A stretch of DNA of 64,000 nucleotides from Mesobacillus jeotgali (GCF_014856545.2 NZ_CP109811.1:490001-554000); one strand, 5' to 3'; shown: positions 26,380 through 35,693, counted from the stretch's first letter. Notes: a model not told the origin generated them from the sequence alone. Numbers and translations: made by a program.

Positions 26380-27660
26380 TTATTTTAGACGGGAGGATTC
26401 TAGTTCTGCCGATTCAGGCTGGCGCATTTCCTTAATCGTACTCACTCCAAACAAGCCGATTAGAGAAAAGATGACTGGAATAATGAAACCATAAAAATAG
26501 CCTTCCGTCATACTGCCTGAAACAGACTGGAAGTGATCCAATACTTTTCCGAAGAAGCCTGGCAGTAAAACAGCACTCAGAAATCCACCGGTATTCGCAA
26601 AACCAGATACAAGTCCAGATTCCCTCATAGGAAAGGACTGGCGAACAACAGCAAAAGTTAAGGCGCTTGCCCCAAATCCAAAGCCGATGATAAAGAAAAG
26701 CAAAATGAGCATGAAAAGCGGAGGATTCCCTTTGAATAAAAGGAAAGCAGACCAGCTTGTTAAAATAATGAAATGAACAATGACATAAGGGCGCTTAATT
26801 GTTTCAAGCCGACTTGAAATCCAACTGGTCAGCGGAGCTCCTATAAGTGCTCCTATAAGACCAACCATTACTAGTTGACTGGCATCTGATCGAGTCAGAT
26901 CATACATATTCATACCATAGGGCACTGCCCATGAACTAATAAAGCCCACATAGCCGCCAACAACCCCAAAATGACAGAAGAATAAAGCCCATGCCTGCCG
27001 ATTCAGAACGATTCTTTTCAGTAACATCGAAATATTTTGACGTGGAACATCATCTTTTACAGTTACCGATTCATTAGGAAAGAGTTGTTTAGGTTTCTTT
27101 ACCAGTACAATATAAAGAAGAATTCCGGCTAAACATAACGCTATGCCCGCTGAAAAAAATGCTGCTCTCCAGCCAAGTAAGTCAATCCAAGCGGAGAAAG
27201 GAACTGTCGCCAGAAGGAATCCAAGGCTTCCCGTCATTCCCGCAAAACCAATCAATCGAACAAATTCCTTTACTTTAAACCATTGGCTTAAAATCAATAC
27301 CAAATTGACCCAAATAGTCGCATCTCCAATTCCCGTAAGGATTCTGGCAAAAAACAGGACAAACTCATGGGTCCCAAGGCTATAAATGATCGTGCCTAAC
27401 CCAGTAACGATTGCCCCTATAATTAGAAAAAAATTAGGCCCAAACCGATCAGCCATAATCCCCATCGGAATTTGCAAACTCGTATAAACCAAGAATTGCA
27501 TACTCGTTAGTAACCCAATCGTTGTGGCTGTTACATGAAAATCCTTCATCACCTGTTCCGTAATCAATCCCGGAGCTGTCCGCTGGCTCGACATTAATAA
27601 GTAAGTGAACAATACGGAAAAAAATACAACCCACCTAAACCTGCTATTCTGTTTGTCCAA
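26380..27660 (-). CDS. MFS transporter
   Basis: The protein has 426 residues with 12 predicted helices. Motif A appears as GIMADRFGPNFFLIIGAIVTG, followed by FFARILTGIGDATIWVNLVLI. A hydrophilic loop at about 195-215 separates the halves. It resembles the sugar-acid/anion-cation symporter-like and YcxA-like MFS groups; the substrate is not assigned. The start is TTG with GGGAG 9 bases upstream. The 52-bp tandem array begins about 110 bases upstream of its start. Confidence 0.85.
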   Translation of the reverse strand: MDKQNSRFRWVVFFSVLFTYLLMSSQRTAPGLITEQVMKDFHVTATTIGLLTSMQFLVYTSLQIPMGIMADRFGPNFFLIIGAIVTGLGTIIYSLGTHEFVLFFARILTGIGDATIWVNLVLILSQWFKVKEFVRLIGFAGMTGSLGFLLATVPFSAWIDLLGWRAAFFSAGIALCLAGILLYIVLVKKPKQLFPNESVTVKDDVPRQNISMLLKRIVLNRQAWALFFCHFGVVGGYVGFISSWAVPYGMNMYDLTRSDASQLVMVGLIGALIGAPLTSWISSRLETIKRPYVIVHFIILTSWSAFLLFKGNPPLFMLILLFFIIGFGFGASALTFAVVRQSFPMRESGLVSGFANTGGFLSAVLLPGFFGKVLDHFQSVSGSMTEGYFYGFIIPVIFSLIGLFGVSTIKEMRQPESAELESSRLK

Positions 27661-27767
27661 TGATTTCTACTCCCGTTGGCTTTTACAGTATATATATGGA
27701 TATCCAGCACCGGTCATGATAACTTACTGAATCTGAAGCACGTGTACGTACCTTGTGCTTTTAATAA

Positions 27768-28077
27768 AAAGCAGATATTGTGACAGGTTTCAGGATGCAT
27801 GGCCCAAAGCTGTCAAGAAAAAGCAGTAATTGTGACAGTTTTCAGGATGCAGAGCCCAAAGCTGTCAAGAAAAAGTGGTTATTGTGACAGGTTTCAAGGT
27901 GCAGAGCCCAAAGCTGTCAAGAAAAAGCAGTTATTGTGACAGCTTTCAAGGTGGAGAGCCCAAAGCTGTCAAGAAAAAGCAGTTATTGTGACAGGTTTCA
28001 GGATGCAGAGCTTAAAGCTGTCAAGAAAAGCAGTTATTGTGACAGGTTTCAGGATGCAGAGCCCAAAGCTGTCAAGG
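27768..28077. repeat. Six-copy 52-bp tandem array with internal TGACAG/CTGTCA arms
   Basis: Six units start their GTGACAG at 27780, 27832, 27884, 27936, 27988 and 28039, five steps of 52, 52, 52, 52 and 51 bp. Each unit has TTGTGACAG, about 23 variable bases (TTTCAGGATGCAGAGCCCAA), CTGTCAAG and an A-run. TGACAG and CTGTCA are inverted within units and across unit borders, so several hairpin registers are possible. It sits between the divergent MFS and thioesterase genes and codes for nothing. Confidence 0.9.
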
Positions 28078-28241
28078 AAGTGCTAATGCTGACGATTTAC
28101 TGGTGTTGAAAAGCTATAAAATGGAGAGAGCCTTACTACAAGAAATCCAGTGAAGACATGTTGAAGAAGGATTTATCGTTTAAGTTGTGGAAGAATGTAT
28201 CTAGCAGGAAATGGCGAGAAAGCATTGATGCAGGAGGATTG

Positions 28242-28676
28242 ATGGTGATGCAGATGAGACCGGAATATGAAGATTTTCCATTAAAGGCTTATGACAAGAT
28301 CAGGTATGCAGATACGGATCGGCAGGGACATGTAAATAACGCACTGTTTTCAACCTTCCTGGAAACGGGAAGGACTGAGCTGCTATATGCAAATGAGCCG
28401 CTGCATGCTGAAAACGCATCGTTTGTCATAGCGAGTCTAAAGCTGGACTTACTTTCCGAAATACGGTGGCCTGGAACAGTGGAGATTGGCAGTGCCATTA
28501 CAAGAGTTGGCAACAGTTCCTTTTCTTTATTTCAAGGAATCTATCAAAATGCTAAGCTTGCTGCGGTGGCAGAAACCGTCATCGTGCAAATGGACGACCA
28601 CACTAGAAAATCTGCGCCACTTTCCTCTGAAACAAAAGAGGAATTAATGCAATATTTAGTTGAAATAGAAAAATAG
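28242..28676 (+). CDS. Acyl-CoA thioesterase, YbgC/4HBT hotdog family
   Basis: The 144-residue hotdog enzyme has the 4HBT motif YADTDRQGHVNNALFSTFLETGRTELL, with the catalytic Asp in the usual place (D-x-x-GHVNN). It hydrolyses acyl-CoA, substrate unknown. The frame is open from 28158, but CAGGAGGA precedes ATG 28242 by 4-5 bases and the fold starts there. It is followed at 70 bases by a nitroreductase gene with a family A repeat between. Confidence 0.8.
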   Translation: MVMQMRPEYEDFPLKAYDKIRYADTDRQGHVNNALFSTFLETGRTELLYANEPLHAENASFVIASLKLDLLSEIRWPGTVEIGSAITRVGNSSFSLFQGIYQNAKLAAVAETVIVQMDDHTRKSAPLSSETKEELMQYLVEIEK

Positions 28677-28691
28677 AAACAAAGATTAAAA

Positions 28692-28724
28692 CACGGGGAT
28701 GGGCGGAACCGTCCATTTGTTTAT
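28692..28724. repeat. Family A repeat, short copy
   Basis: ACGGGGATGGGCGGAACCGTCCATTTGTTT lies between the thioesterase and nitroreductase genes. Confidence 0.45.
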
Positions 28725-28746
28725 AACCGATATAGGAGTGATTGTC

Positions 28747-29526
28747 TTGGAATTGAATGATGTGATTCACGGGCACCGATCGATTCGAGAATATGAAGAT
28801 CGGGAAGTTAGTCAAGATCTGCTCGACAGAATTTTAGAGGCGGGTATTCGGGCCTCTTCAAGCGGCAATATGCAAACCTATTCGATCATCGTCACGAAAG
28901 ACAAAGAACTTAAGAAAAAGTTATACAGTGCCCATATGGAGCAATCGATGGTGGTTGATGCGCCTGTCCTTTTAACATTTTGTGCTGATTTTAATAGAAT
29001 GAGGAAATGGCTTGAACTTAACGATGCACCTGTACATTTTGATAATTATATGAGCTTTATGATCGGGGCGATTGATGCAGCTTTGGCCGCACAGAACTGC
29101 GCTTTAGCAGCTGAAAATGAGGGGCTGGGCATTTGTTATATGGGCTCTACGCTTGCGAATTGTGATCAAATTGGTGAACTGCTGAACTTACCGCCCAATG
29201 TCGTCCCCGTTGTTGGCTATTCATTAGGGTATCCGGCAGAAAACCCTGCCCCGCGTGACCGGCTGCCAATGCATGGACTTGTTCACTATGATCAGTACCG
29301 TGATTATTCGGATGAAGACATTCTGGAAATCTACAAAGATCGAAACGAAAAAGGATGGAACCGCTACATGGCCGTCCCAAAACTTAAAGAAATGACCGAG
29401 CAATTGGGATTAAAGAATCTTGCTCAAATTTACACGATAGCCAAGTATACGAAGGAGTCGCATCAGGAATTTTCGCAAACAGTGCTGAAGTATCTGGAGA
29501 GACAAAACTTTATGAATAATGAATAG
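28747..29526 (+). CDS. Nitroreductase-family oxidoreductase (NfsA-like)
   Basis: The product has 259 residues. The FMN-binding N-terminus reads HGHRSIREYEDREV, followed by GIRASSSGNMQTYSI and a central AALAAQNCALAAENEGLGICYMG, the fingerprint of FMN-dependent NAD(P)H nitro/flavin reductases. The extended C-terminus fits the NfsA/FRP group. TTG 28747 follows TAGGAGTG with an 8-base gap and gives the natural N-terminus. Confidence 0.85.
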   Translation: MELNDVIHGHRSIREYEDREVSQDLLDRILEAGIRASSSGNMQTYSIIVTKDKELKKKLYSAHMEQSMVVDAPVLLTFCADFNRMRKWLELNDAPVHFDNYMSFMIGAIDAALAAQNCALAAENEGLGICYMGSTLANCDQIGELLNLPPNVVPVVGYSLGYPAENPAPRDRLPMHGLVHYDQYRDYSDEDILEIYKDRNEKGWNRYMAVPKLKEMTEQLGLKNLAQIYTIAKYTKESHQEFSQTVLKYLERQNFMNNE

Positions 29527-29563
29527 GGACGGGGAAGTGGGAGCAATACCTCCCCTTGTCCCG
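29526..29563. repeat. Family A-like inverted repeat
   Basis: GGGACGGGGAAGTGGG pairs imperfectly with CCTCCCCTTGTCCC directly after the nitroreductase stop. It may also end transcription. Confidence 0.45.
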
Positions 29564-29617
29564 GTGGTTAGTTGAAATGTATAGTGAACTAATCTTACTA
29601 AAGAGGGATCGTAAAAA

Positions 29618-30094
29618 ATGAATATCTTAATAAAGAATTTACCTGAAACGGAAATAGCATATATCAGACGAACGGGGAGTTACTTTGAGCCCCAAGAACA
29701 CTGGGGAAAGCTGATCCATTGGGCGATTAGCAATGAACTATACCCGCCCCAGCAGTCTTTTATCGGTATATCATTAGATAATCCGGAGCAAGTGGAGAGT
29801 CAGGATTGCCGTCACGATGCCTGCGTTACATTACCTGACGGATTTAATAAAGAAAACCATGCGGATATAAAATTCAGGAAGTTGGAAGGCGGTCAATACG
29901 CCCTGTATTCCTTTTATGAAAAACCTGAAAGGCTACATTCTGCTTATCAATACATGTTTGGCGAATGGCTGCCAAGTAGCGGCTATGAAGCCGATTATCA
30001 AAGACATAACCTCGAATTCAATTTGAATAACCCTTCTGAAGATCCTGAAGGGAAGTGTCGAGTTGATTTATTTATACCTGTTAAAAAGAGATGA
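29618..30094 (+). CDS. GyrI-like small-molecule-binding protein
   Basis: The 158-residue stand-alone GyrI/SbmC-type domain has two SHS2 halves: KNLPETEIAYIRRTGSYFEP at the start and KLEGGQYALYSFYEKPERLH in the second half. The latter is followed by WLPSSGYEADYQRHNLEFNL. Conserved E and Y residues line a pocket for hydrophobic or drug-like ligands. It may protect from toxins, sense ligands or hydrolyse them; nothing more can be said. AAGAGGGA precedes the ATG. Confidence 0.8.
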   Translation: MNILIKNLPETEIAYIRRTGSYFEPQEHWGKLIHWAISNELYPPQQSFIGISLDNPEQVESQDCRHDACVTLPDGFNKENHADIKFRKLEGGQYALYSFYEKPERLHSAYQYMFGEWLPSSGYEADYQRHNLEFNLNNPSEDPEGKCRVDLFIPVKKR

Positions 30095-30189
30095 TCTGAG
30101 GGCAAAGAGTCAATAGGTGACATTTTAAGCGGCAGTTACAAGAAACCACCTTTTATTCAAGGGGAGTAATGATAAGAGGGGGAACCCAA

Positions 30190-30372
30190 ATGAAACTTTG
30201 GAAAGACTTGAATGATAAGGAGAAAGCAACAAGATCGTTCTTCACAACTTGCATCTTTGCACTACTTATTTTTATACCAAACTATCCAATCGGAATTTAT
30301 TTGGTAGTAATGGGAATTAGTTGTTCAACTTCAGTGCATTATCTTATAAAACATCGTAGAAATTATTCTTAA
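30190..30372 (+). CDS. Small membrane protein (60 residues)
   Basis: ATG 30190 has AGAGGGGG 7 bases upstream and is chosen over GTG/ATG 30169. A charged N-terminus (KLWKDLNDKEKATRS) leads to a helix pair at about 17-48. A basic C-terminus follows. No family is recognised. A family A fragment follows near 30380-30420, then a terminator. Confidence 0.55.
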   Translation: MKLWKDLNDKEKATRSFFTTCIFALLIFIPNYPIGIYLVVMGISCSTSVHYLIKHRRNYS

Positions 30373-30529
30373 ACTAGTGGGGCGATTCCTGGGTATGCAC
30401 CGGCCCTTGTTCAGGTAAAGGGCAACAAGATAAAGATTGTTTAGAATTTGATTAAAAAATGCGTGTCTACACTGGTCTGCTTTTCACATGCTGACCCAAA
30501 TATGATTAAGATGCTTGCCGAGAATTATC

Positions 30530-30579
30530 GCATGAAATTCGTTCCTTTTGAGCGTTTGTTTCATGCCTTTATTTTTTTT
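30530..30579 (+). terminator. Terminator-like hairpin
   Basis: GCATGAAA pairs with TTTCATGC and is followed by CTTTATTTTTTTT. The rest of 30373-30680 shows no gene. Confidence 0.5.
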
Positions 30580-30680
30580 GCCGTTTAAATCCTTTGTCAA
30601 CTATGTCCCCTTTTCTTTTCAGTACATTCCCAGAAAAATTGCATAGGATATGTTGATAAACTGGGAAGGGATTGACGAAA

Positions 30681-31502
30681 ATGTACTATGCTCCTCATGG
30701 GTATTCAAACCAATACTCTTATTATGGCAATGGCCCGCAATATTACGATGGAAGACAGTCTGGTCAGTGGGCGTATCCTTATGGAATGCAGCATGTGAAT
30801 GGTTTTCAATCTTTCCGCTATCCTAACGGTAATGGAATGATACCTTTAGCGGATTATGGACCGAATCCATATGTGGTAAATATCAATGAAGCAACAAAGC
30901 AAAACAACACATATCGTACGGCTTTATGGACAGGAACGCATTTACAAGTCACATTGATGAGTATCGATATTGGCGGTGATATCGGTTTGGAAATGCATCC
31001 TGATGTGGATCAATTTTTGCGGATCGAACAAGGCCAGGGGATCGTTCAAATGGGCCAGAGCAAAGATAACTTAAGCTTTCAAAGGCAGGTCGTTGACGAT
31101 TCTGCCATCATGATTCCAGCCGGAACATGGCATAATTTGACCAATACCGGTAATACTCCGTTAAAGCTGTACTCCATCTATGCGCCTCCTAACCATCCAT
31201 TCGGAACTGTCCACGTGACAAAAGCCGATGCAATGGCGAGTGAAGGCGGAGCGAACGGCAATGGAAACACGATTGTTTTTGGCAAGACTCCAGACGAATG
31301 GGTACGGCACACAGAATATTTAGTGCAGGAAGGATTAGAGGACGTTAAAAGAGGGATCAACGCCACGCACATTCTTCAAGAATTCATCCTAATGGGAGTG
31401 CTTGTAGGGAAAGGGTATACTCCGGAAAAAGCATATGAAACCGTAGAAGAGTGGGAGCGGTCAGGAAAATCCCAACTTCTTCTTCAGAGCAAGAATATGT
31501 AG
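30681..31502 (+). CDS. Cupin-domain protein with Tyr/Gly-rich N-terminus
   Basis: The protein has 273 residues. The first 45 are rich in Y, G, N and Q (HGYSNQYSYYGNGPQYYDG). A cupin barrel follows: LEMHPDVDQFLRIEQGQGIV is motif 1, with one His and a Gln where many have two His, and AIMIPAGTWHNLTNTG is motif 2. A helical tail is at about 220-270. The family binds a metal or sugar; the Y/G-rich head recalls spore-coat or surface proteins, an inference. ATG 30681 has GGAAGGGA 10 bases upstream. Confidence 0.8.
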   Translation: MYYAPHGYSNQYSYYGNGPQYYDGRQSGQWAYPYGMQHVNGFQSFRYPNGNGMIPLADYGPNPYVVNINEATKQNNTYRTALWTGTHLQVTLMSIDIGGDIGLEMHPDVDQFLRIEQGQGIVQMGQSKDNLSFQRQVVDDSAIMIPAGTWHNLTNTGNTPLKLYSIYAPPNHPFGTVHVTKADAMASEGGANGNGNTIVFGKTPDEWVRHTEYLVQEGLEDVKRGINATHILQEFILMGVLVGKGYTPEKAYETVEEWERSGKSQLLLQSKNM

Positions 31503-31544
31503 GGGTTAAAAAGAAACAAAAAATGAATAAATGGGGTAGAACAT

Positions 31545-31578
31545 GAGGATAGACAATTCGCTATCCTCTTTAATTTTG
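31545..31578 (+). terminator. Terminator after the cupin gene
   Basis: GAGGATAG pairs with CTATCCTC around ACAATTCG and is followed by TTTAATTTT. No gene is seen in 31579-31878. Confidence 0.75.
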
Positions 31579-31878
31579 CTTTATGTCCATGGTACCGTAT
31601 GAAGTTAAACTGTTAGTGTATCTATTTACTTTTATTAATAAACTCCTTGTGGAAAATTTTTGAAAAAGAAAGATTGGTTGTTTATAATTCTTCTATATAT
31701 ATTTTTAAGAAGATACATATAACAAAGTTCTTTCATTTGTGTTAACCCGGATAATTCTGTTTTAACGGGTTGTTCGGTGAGAGGATGGTGGCATGAAAGT
31801 TGTGTTTTCATTTCTGTTCTCAACTTCTGCAACATCAATATAGTTAAATGAATGAACATCCCCTAAGGAGTTGTAGTC

Positions 31879-33840
31879 GTGTTAAAAAAGATCGTGATAC
31901 TTCTGGTTTTGCTTTTTCCCATTGCCTCGCCTGTGTTGGCAGGGTCTTATTCGATTGATGAAGTCCGCATAAGGGCGTGGATTCAGCCTGATGGTGATTT
32001 GCTTGTTAATGAAATTCTCACCTATAACTTTGTGGGTGATTATGATAGCGTCAGCAGGGCTATACATAAGAAAAACCATAAGGGAGTAGAGCTTTTCGAA
32101 GCGTATGAATTGGTGAATCCTAAGGCGGAGCTTGGTTATGTGGAGATGGAAGACCTGCGTCCTCTTGAGGTGTCGAGGGAGGACAATACCTACCGTGCGG
32201 CACTGCCGGCAAAAGATGAAAAGAAAGACGTGTTCTTTATTTATGAATTAAAAGAAGCGGTGAAGACGTATGATTCCTACAGTGACCTTACCGTTCCTTT
32301 CTTTGGGACAGATACGAACCATGATGAAGATTTGAATAAAGTGACGATTGACTTTGTGTTTCCAGAGGAACTTAGGCCGAACAGTTATTTTCCCTTTTTC
32401 CATGACCGGCAAGGAAAGGTAACCGAAAAAGGTCCATGGGTGGTGCGGTTTACCACCCCAGAGTCTGAGATGTACTCACTGACCGAAACCCGCCTGCTGT
32501 TTCCTTCTTCGGTGATGTCGGAGCAATCCAAGACCAGGGCACCGATGTCATTGAAGGACGCGATTGCGGAGGAAGAACAATTGGCTGAAAAAAATGCTGC
32601 TATGAAGAATCAGCTCAGCATTCTGGAAAATGTATTGACGGGCTTTGCTGCTTTCCTGGCACTCGGATTGGTGACCATGCTTTTCATGCGTTTACTTAGG
32701 AAGCTGAGGGGCGCTGATCGACCTGAAGAGCTGCTTCAGACCGATCCTCTTATTCTGTATATGATCAACCGGCGGGGTAAAATGAATCCTTACGCCTTCC
32801 TGGCCGGACTGTTTTCGCTCGTTGAAAAAGGAAAAGCAGCCGTCAGGACGGAACAGAATGCTGGCCGATTCCTGAAAGATGATCAATCCGCTGACCAAAC
32901 GCTCTATTTTACATTAACGACCCCGGAAACCAGCTTATCGAATTGTGAGCAAAGGTTGGTATCCTGGCTATTCAGGAGAAAAACTAAAAATGGAAACCCT
33001 GTTTTCTTCATGAGTGATATCGCAGGCGCATCCAGCCAGCAACGAAATAATCCGCAGCATCTGCACAATTATCATACAAAGTACAAACTGTTCAAGGAGA
33101 ACGAAAAGGAATGGTTTGCCTGTGTTCTGGAAGTGTTGAAGGAAGAAGGAATGATGAGTGGCAAAATGAGCACGCTGGTTAAAAGAGGGCTTATGCTGAT
33201 CCTATTTACAGCTGTTATCTATGCTTATTATCTGGATTTCCTATCAACTGCATCTATAGTAATCTATTCAATCATTGCCGGGTTCCTATTGATAAGAGGC
33301 TGGCTCAAACCTGAGAGGAAATTGTTTTTCCTGCTATTTTACCTGGTATCCCTGATTGCCTCCGCGATGCTTTACGATGCCGAGGCACTAACCTTGCTGT
33401 TCATCACGACTGTCCTTTCGGCGGTGCTGACCCTATTGACGCCGCACATGACGCTATCAGGAGAAGCTCTCGTGATTGAGCAGGAAATACAGGCTTTTAA
33501 AAAGCAGCTTAAGTTCGAGATATTCCCTGACCAAATCAGCAGCCAATCCGATAAATGGATGATTCGCAGTCTGCTGTTAAAGCCGAAAGTTAAGTCCAGG
33601 GCACAAGACAAAGAATTCGTCAGCGATGAAAAATCAGCCGCACCATTAACCTATCTGATTGCAACCGGACAAAACCCTGTAGAATTCCTTGCAAACACAT
33701 GGAAATGGAGCATCCCTCCAGGAAGCAGCTCATCATCCTCTGTCTCTGGTGACAGCGGCTATTCAGGAGGAGGTAGTAGCTATTCAGGTGGAGGAGACAG
33801 CGGAGGCGGCAGTGATGGAGGCGGAGCTGGAGCTGATTGA
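31879..33840 (+). CDS. DUF2207 membrane protein with glycine/serine-rich tail
   Basis: The protein has 653 residues. A signal peptide (LLVLLFPIASPVLAG) is followed by an extracellular DUF2207 domain at about 22-210 (VRIRAWIQPDGDLLVNEILTYNF). Membrane helices lie at about 250-272, 435-455, 460-475, 483-500 and 505-525. The last 45 residues are S/G repeats (GYSGGGSSYSGGGDSGGGSD), the family's usual end. DUF2207 proteins are widespread surface membrane proteins of unknown role. The start is GTG 31879 with AAGGAG upstream. A small membrane pseudogene follows. Confidence 0.85.
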   Translation: MLKKIVILLVLLFPIASPVLAGSYSIDEVRIRAWIQPDGDLLVNEILTYNFVGDYDSVSRAIHKKNHKGVELFEAYELVNPKAELGYVEMEDLRPLEVSREDNTYRAALPAKDEKKDVFFIYELKEAVKTYDSYSDLTVPFFGTDTNHDEDLNKVTIDFVFPEELRPNSYFPFFHDRQGKVTEKGPWVVRFTTPESEMYSLTETRLLFPSSVMSEQSKTRAPMSLKDAIAEEEQLAEKNAAMKNQLSILENVLTGFAAFLALGLVTMLFMRLLRKLRGADRPEELLQTDPLILYMINRRGKMNPYAFLAGLFSLVEKGKAAVRTEQNAGRFLKDDQSADQTLYFTLTTPETSLSNCEQRLVSWLFRRKTKNGNPVFFMSDIAGASSQQRNNPQHLHNYHTKYKLFKENEKEWFACVLEVLKEEGMMSGKMSTLVKRGLMLILFTAVIYAYYLDFLSTASIVIYSIIAGFLLIRGWLKPERKLFFLLFYLVSLIASAMLYDAEALTLLFITTVLSAVLTLLTPHMTLSGEALVIEQEIQAFKKQLKFEIFPDQISSQSDKWMIRSLLLKPKVKSRAQDKEFVSDEKSAAPLTYLIATGQNPVEFLANTWKWSIPPGSSSSSSVSGDSGYSGGGSSYSGGGDSGGGSDGGGAGAD

Positions 33841-33906
33841 TTCTTCGGAAGCAGGTACTAAAAGGGGAAGTTCGAGTATTTCATAAGGAAAAGGAAACGA
33901 TCATTC

Positions 33907-34441
33907 ATGGAAAATAATATTGAACACACTCCAGAGGAACACAATATTATCGTATCAAAAGATAAAGTCGAGGTCGTTTACACAAACGTCGGAGCTGGTT
34001 GTATGCTTACTGGCATAGGATTGATGACGTTGGCGTCACTATTCATTTTCTTTATCGTACCAGACGTGAGTTTTGTAAAAGGATTTGTCGGAATCCTCAT
34101 CGGTGTGTTTGGGTTGCTGGTATTTGGATCGATGCTGATCAGGATGCTGTCCATGCTATTATCCGGCAGAGCTGTCATTACCGTACAGGACGGCTATTTA
34201 AAAGGCAGGAAAAAAAAGTGTCCGGATCAACGAGATCAAGGATATCAAGTGGGGTGGCAGCGGCTTTAAATACATCACAATCACCACAATGAACAACAAA
34301 AAAATCAAACTCTCAACTTATAATCTAGTCAACGAACAAAAAGTACATAAAGTCCTTGATACATACGTGGTCCCAAAAGGTACTCCTGAATTGAAGAAGA
34401 ACTGGGCGAAGAGGTATGGCGGTCAGGGATATAAAGCGTGA
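33907..34441 (+). pseudogene. Two-helix membrane protein, frameshifted at A8; paralogue of 62388-62924
   Basis: The first frame gives EEHNIIVSKDKVEVVYTNVG, two helices (LTGIGLMTLASLFIFFIV; GFVGILIGVFGLLVFGSML) and LKGRKK, then derails at eight A's (34210-34217). With seven A's it reads KKSVRINEIKDIKWGGSGFK and on to TGA at 34439, aligning throughout with the intact 178-residue protein at 62.4 kb. The length would be about 178. The role is unknown; a PH-like or membrane-tethered domain is possible. Confidence 0.8.
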
Positions 34442-34448
34442 AAATAAA

Positions 34449-34500
34449 GGACTTGTCACCATTCCTATACATGGATTTGGCGACAAGCTCTTTTTTTTAT
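34449..34500 (+). terminator. Terminator
   Basis: CTTGTCACC pairs with GGCGACAAG and is followed by CTCTTTTTTTT. Confidence 0.65.
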
Positions 34501-34596
34501 TTTGGGAACCGGCCAAACTTACACTTCTTTAATTTGATTCACAATGGTCTAATGTCAAAAAAAGAAAAGACCACCGAAATGGTCTTTATCCTTCAA

Positions 34597-35418
34597 TCAA
34601 AGATAATTTTTTAATGTCTCTTTAAGAGTCCCTCTGGTTTCCGCATCTTTTTCAAAAAGAATCCCTCCATGTACCATTGTTCTTACAAGGTCTGGTCGGA
34701 GTCCGGTCAGGATGGCTTTGCAGCCCATCATGGCCACTCCAGTCAGGATTTTTTGAAAGTAGTCGATAACATCCTTATCCATCATGGCTACACCTGATAG
34801 GTCGATCACTAAATTTTGGAACCTTGTGTTAGCTATTTCGTTTAAAACCTTTTCTTCAATGATTCGAATCCTAAAGGAGTCAATAGTGCCAATTAGAGGC
34901 AGAACAGAAACAGTCTCACTTACTGGAATAATTGGGACAGATAAATGTTCGACCATTTCTCTTTGCTTATGGAGCATTTGATCTTTATATTTTGAGTAAC
35001 TGAGAAAGAAACTGTTAAGAAATTGGTCTATTTGTTCGTTTATGAATTCTTCCAATTCATAAAAGTCCTTTTTTCCATCAGTCAGGTTCTTTTCGTCATC
35101 AATTTCACTAATTATCTGCCAAAAAGTTCTCCTGATCGCTTGAACCCATTCTAATTTTAAGGACAGAGTTAGAGAATGTCCTGCCCAGGCAATTCCCTCC
35201 TCTTCTGCAAAAGCGATAAGATCTTTATCATTTTGATCTATTATATAGAAGATTAATTTCCTGGCATTCTTTAATAGGTCAATGTTTCCTTTCTCTAAAA
35301 TCTCAGTGATTTTCCCCGAAACATTAACGGCTTGAGAGAGTAAACTCTCTTCAAATATTTCACCTTTATCATTAAAGTAGATTTTGATTTCTTCTCTTAA
35401 ATCATTTATGTTATTCAA
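34597..35418 (-). CDS. RsbR-family STAS protein (stressosome paralogue)
   Basis: The protein has 273 residues. A helical N-terminal sensor-like domain (about 1-145) and linker (KQREMVEHLSVPIIPVSE) join a C-terminal STAS domain (about 170-273: VLPLIGTIDSFR, LVIDLSGVAMMDKDVIDYF, KAILTGLRPDLVRTMV). RsbR proteins build stressosomes that release RsbT to start the sigma-B response. The residue after the STAS Asp, usually a phosphorylatable Thr or Ser, is K215 here, so the normal RsbT phosphorylation at that site looks impossible. The start is TTG with GGGGG upstream. Confidence 0.8.
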   Translation of the reverse strand: MNNINDLREEIKIYFNDKGEIFEESLLSQAVNVSGKITEILEKGNIDLLKNARKLIFYIIDQNDKDLIAFAEEEGIAWAGHSLTLSLKLEWVQAIRRTFWQIISEIDDEKNLTDGKKDFYELEEFINEQIDQFLNSFFLSYSKYKDQMLHKQREMVEHLSVPIIPVSETVSVLPLIGTIDSFRIRIIEEKVLNEIANTRFQNLVIDLSGVAMMDKDVIDYFQKILTGVAMMGCKAILTGLRPDLVRTMVHGGILFEKDAETRGTLKETLKNYL

Positions 35419-35627
35419 CTTTCTTACCCCCGAAGTAATAACTGTAAAGCAAATTATAAATACCCTCTTTGATGATTTATAAACTGATTCACCTTAAATT
35501 TAGGAGTTGGACGAGACGCAAAAACCTTTCCAGTACCTCAATTTAGGTAAAATCACCACAGAACTTATTTAGAGACTCTAAAATTAGTACTTTCAAAATA
35601 TGTAAAATGAGTCTATCTGCTGGCGAA

Positions 35628-35649
35628 ATAATTAGAATATTCTAATTAT
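35628..35649. promoter_or_regulatory. 22-bp perfect palindrome over a promoter -10
   Basis: ATAATTAGAAT is followed at once by its exact inverse. A TATAAT lies at 35647-35652, overlapping its right end, and the carboxypeptidase start is 45 bases on. It is a candidate repressor site. Confidence 0.55.
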
Positions 35650-35693
35650 AATAGAGTTGTCCTATAAAATGGGCAAATATAGGAGGTGTATTG

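Noticed and set aside
27768..28077. CRISPR array
   Set aside because: The whole 52-bp unit repeats; there are no unique spacers between short identical repeats and no cas genes nearby.
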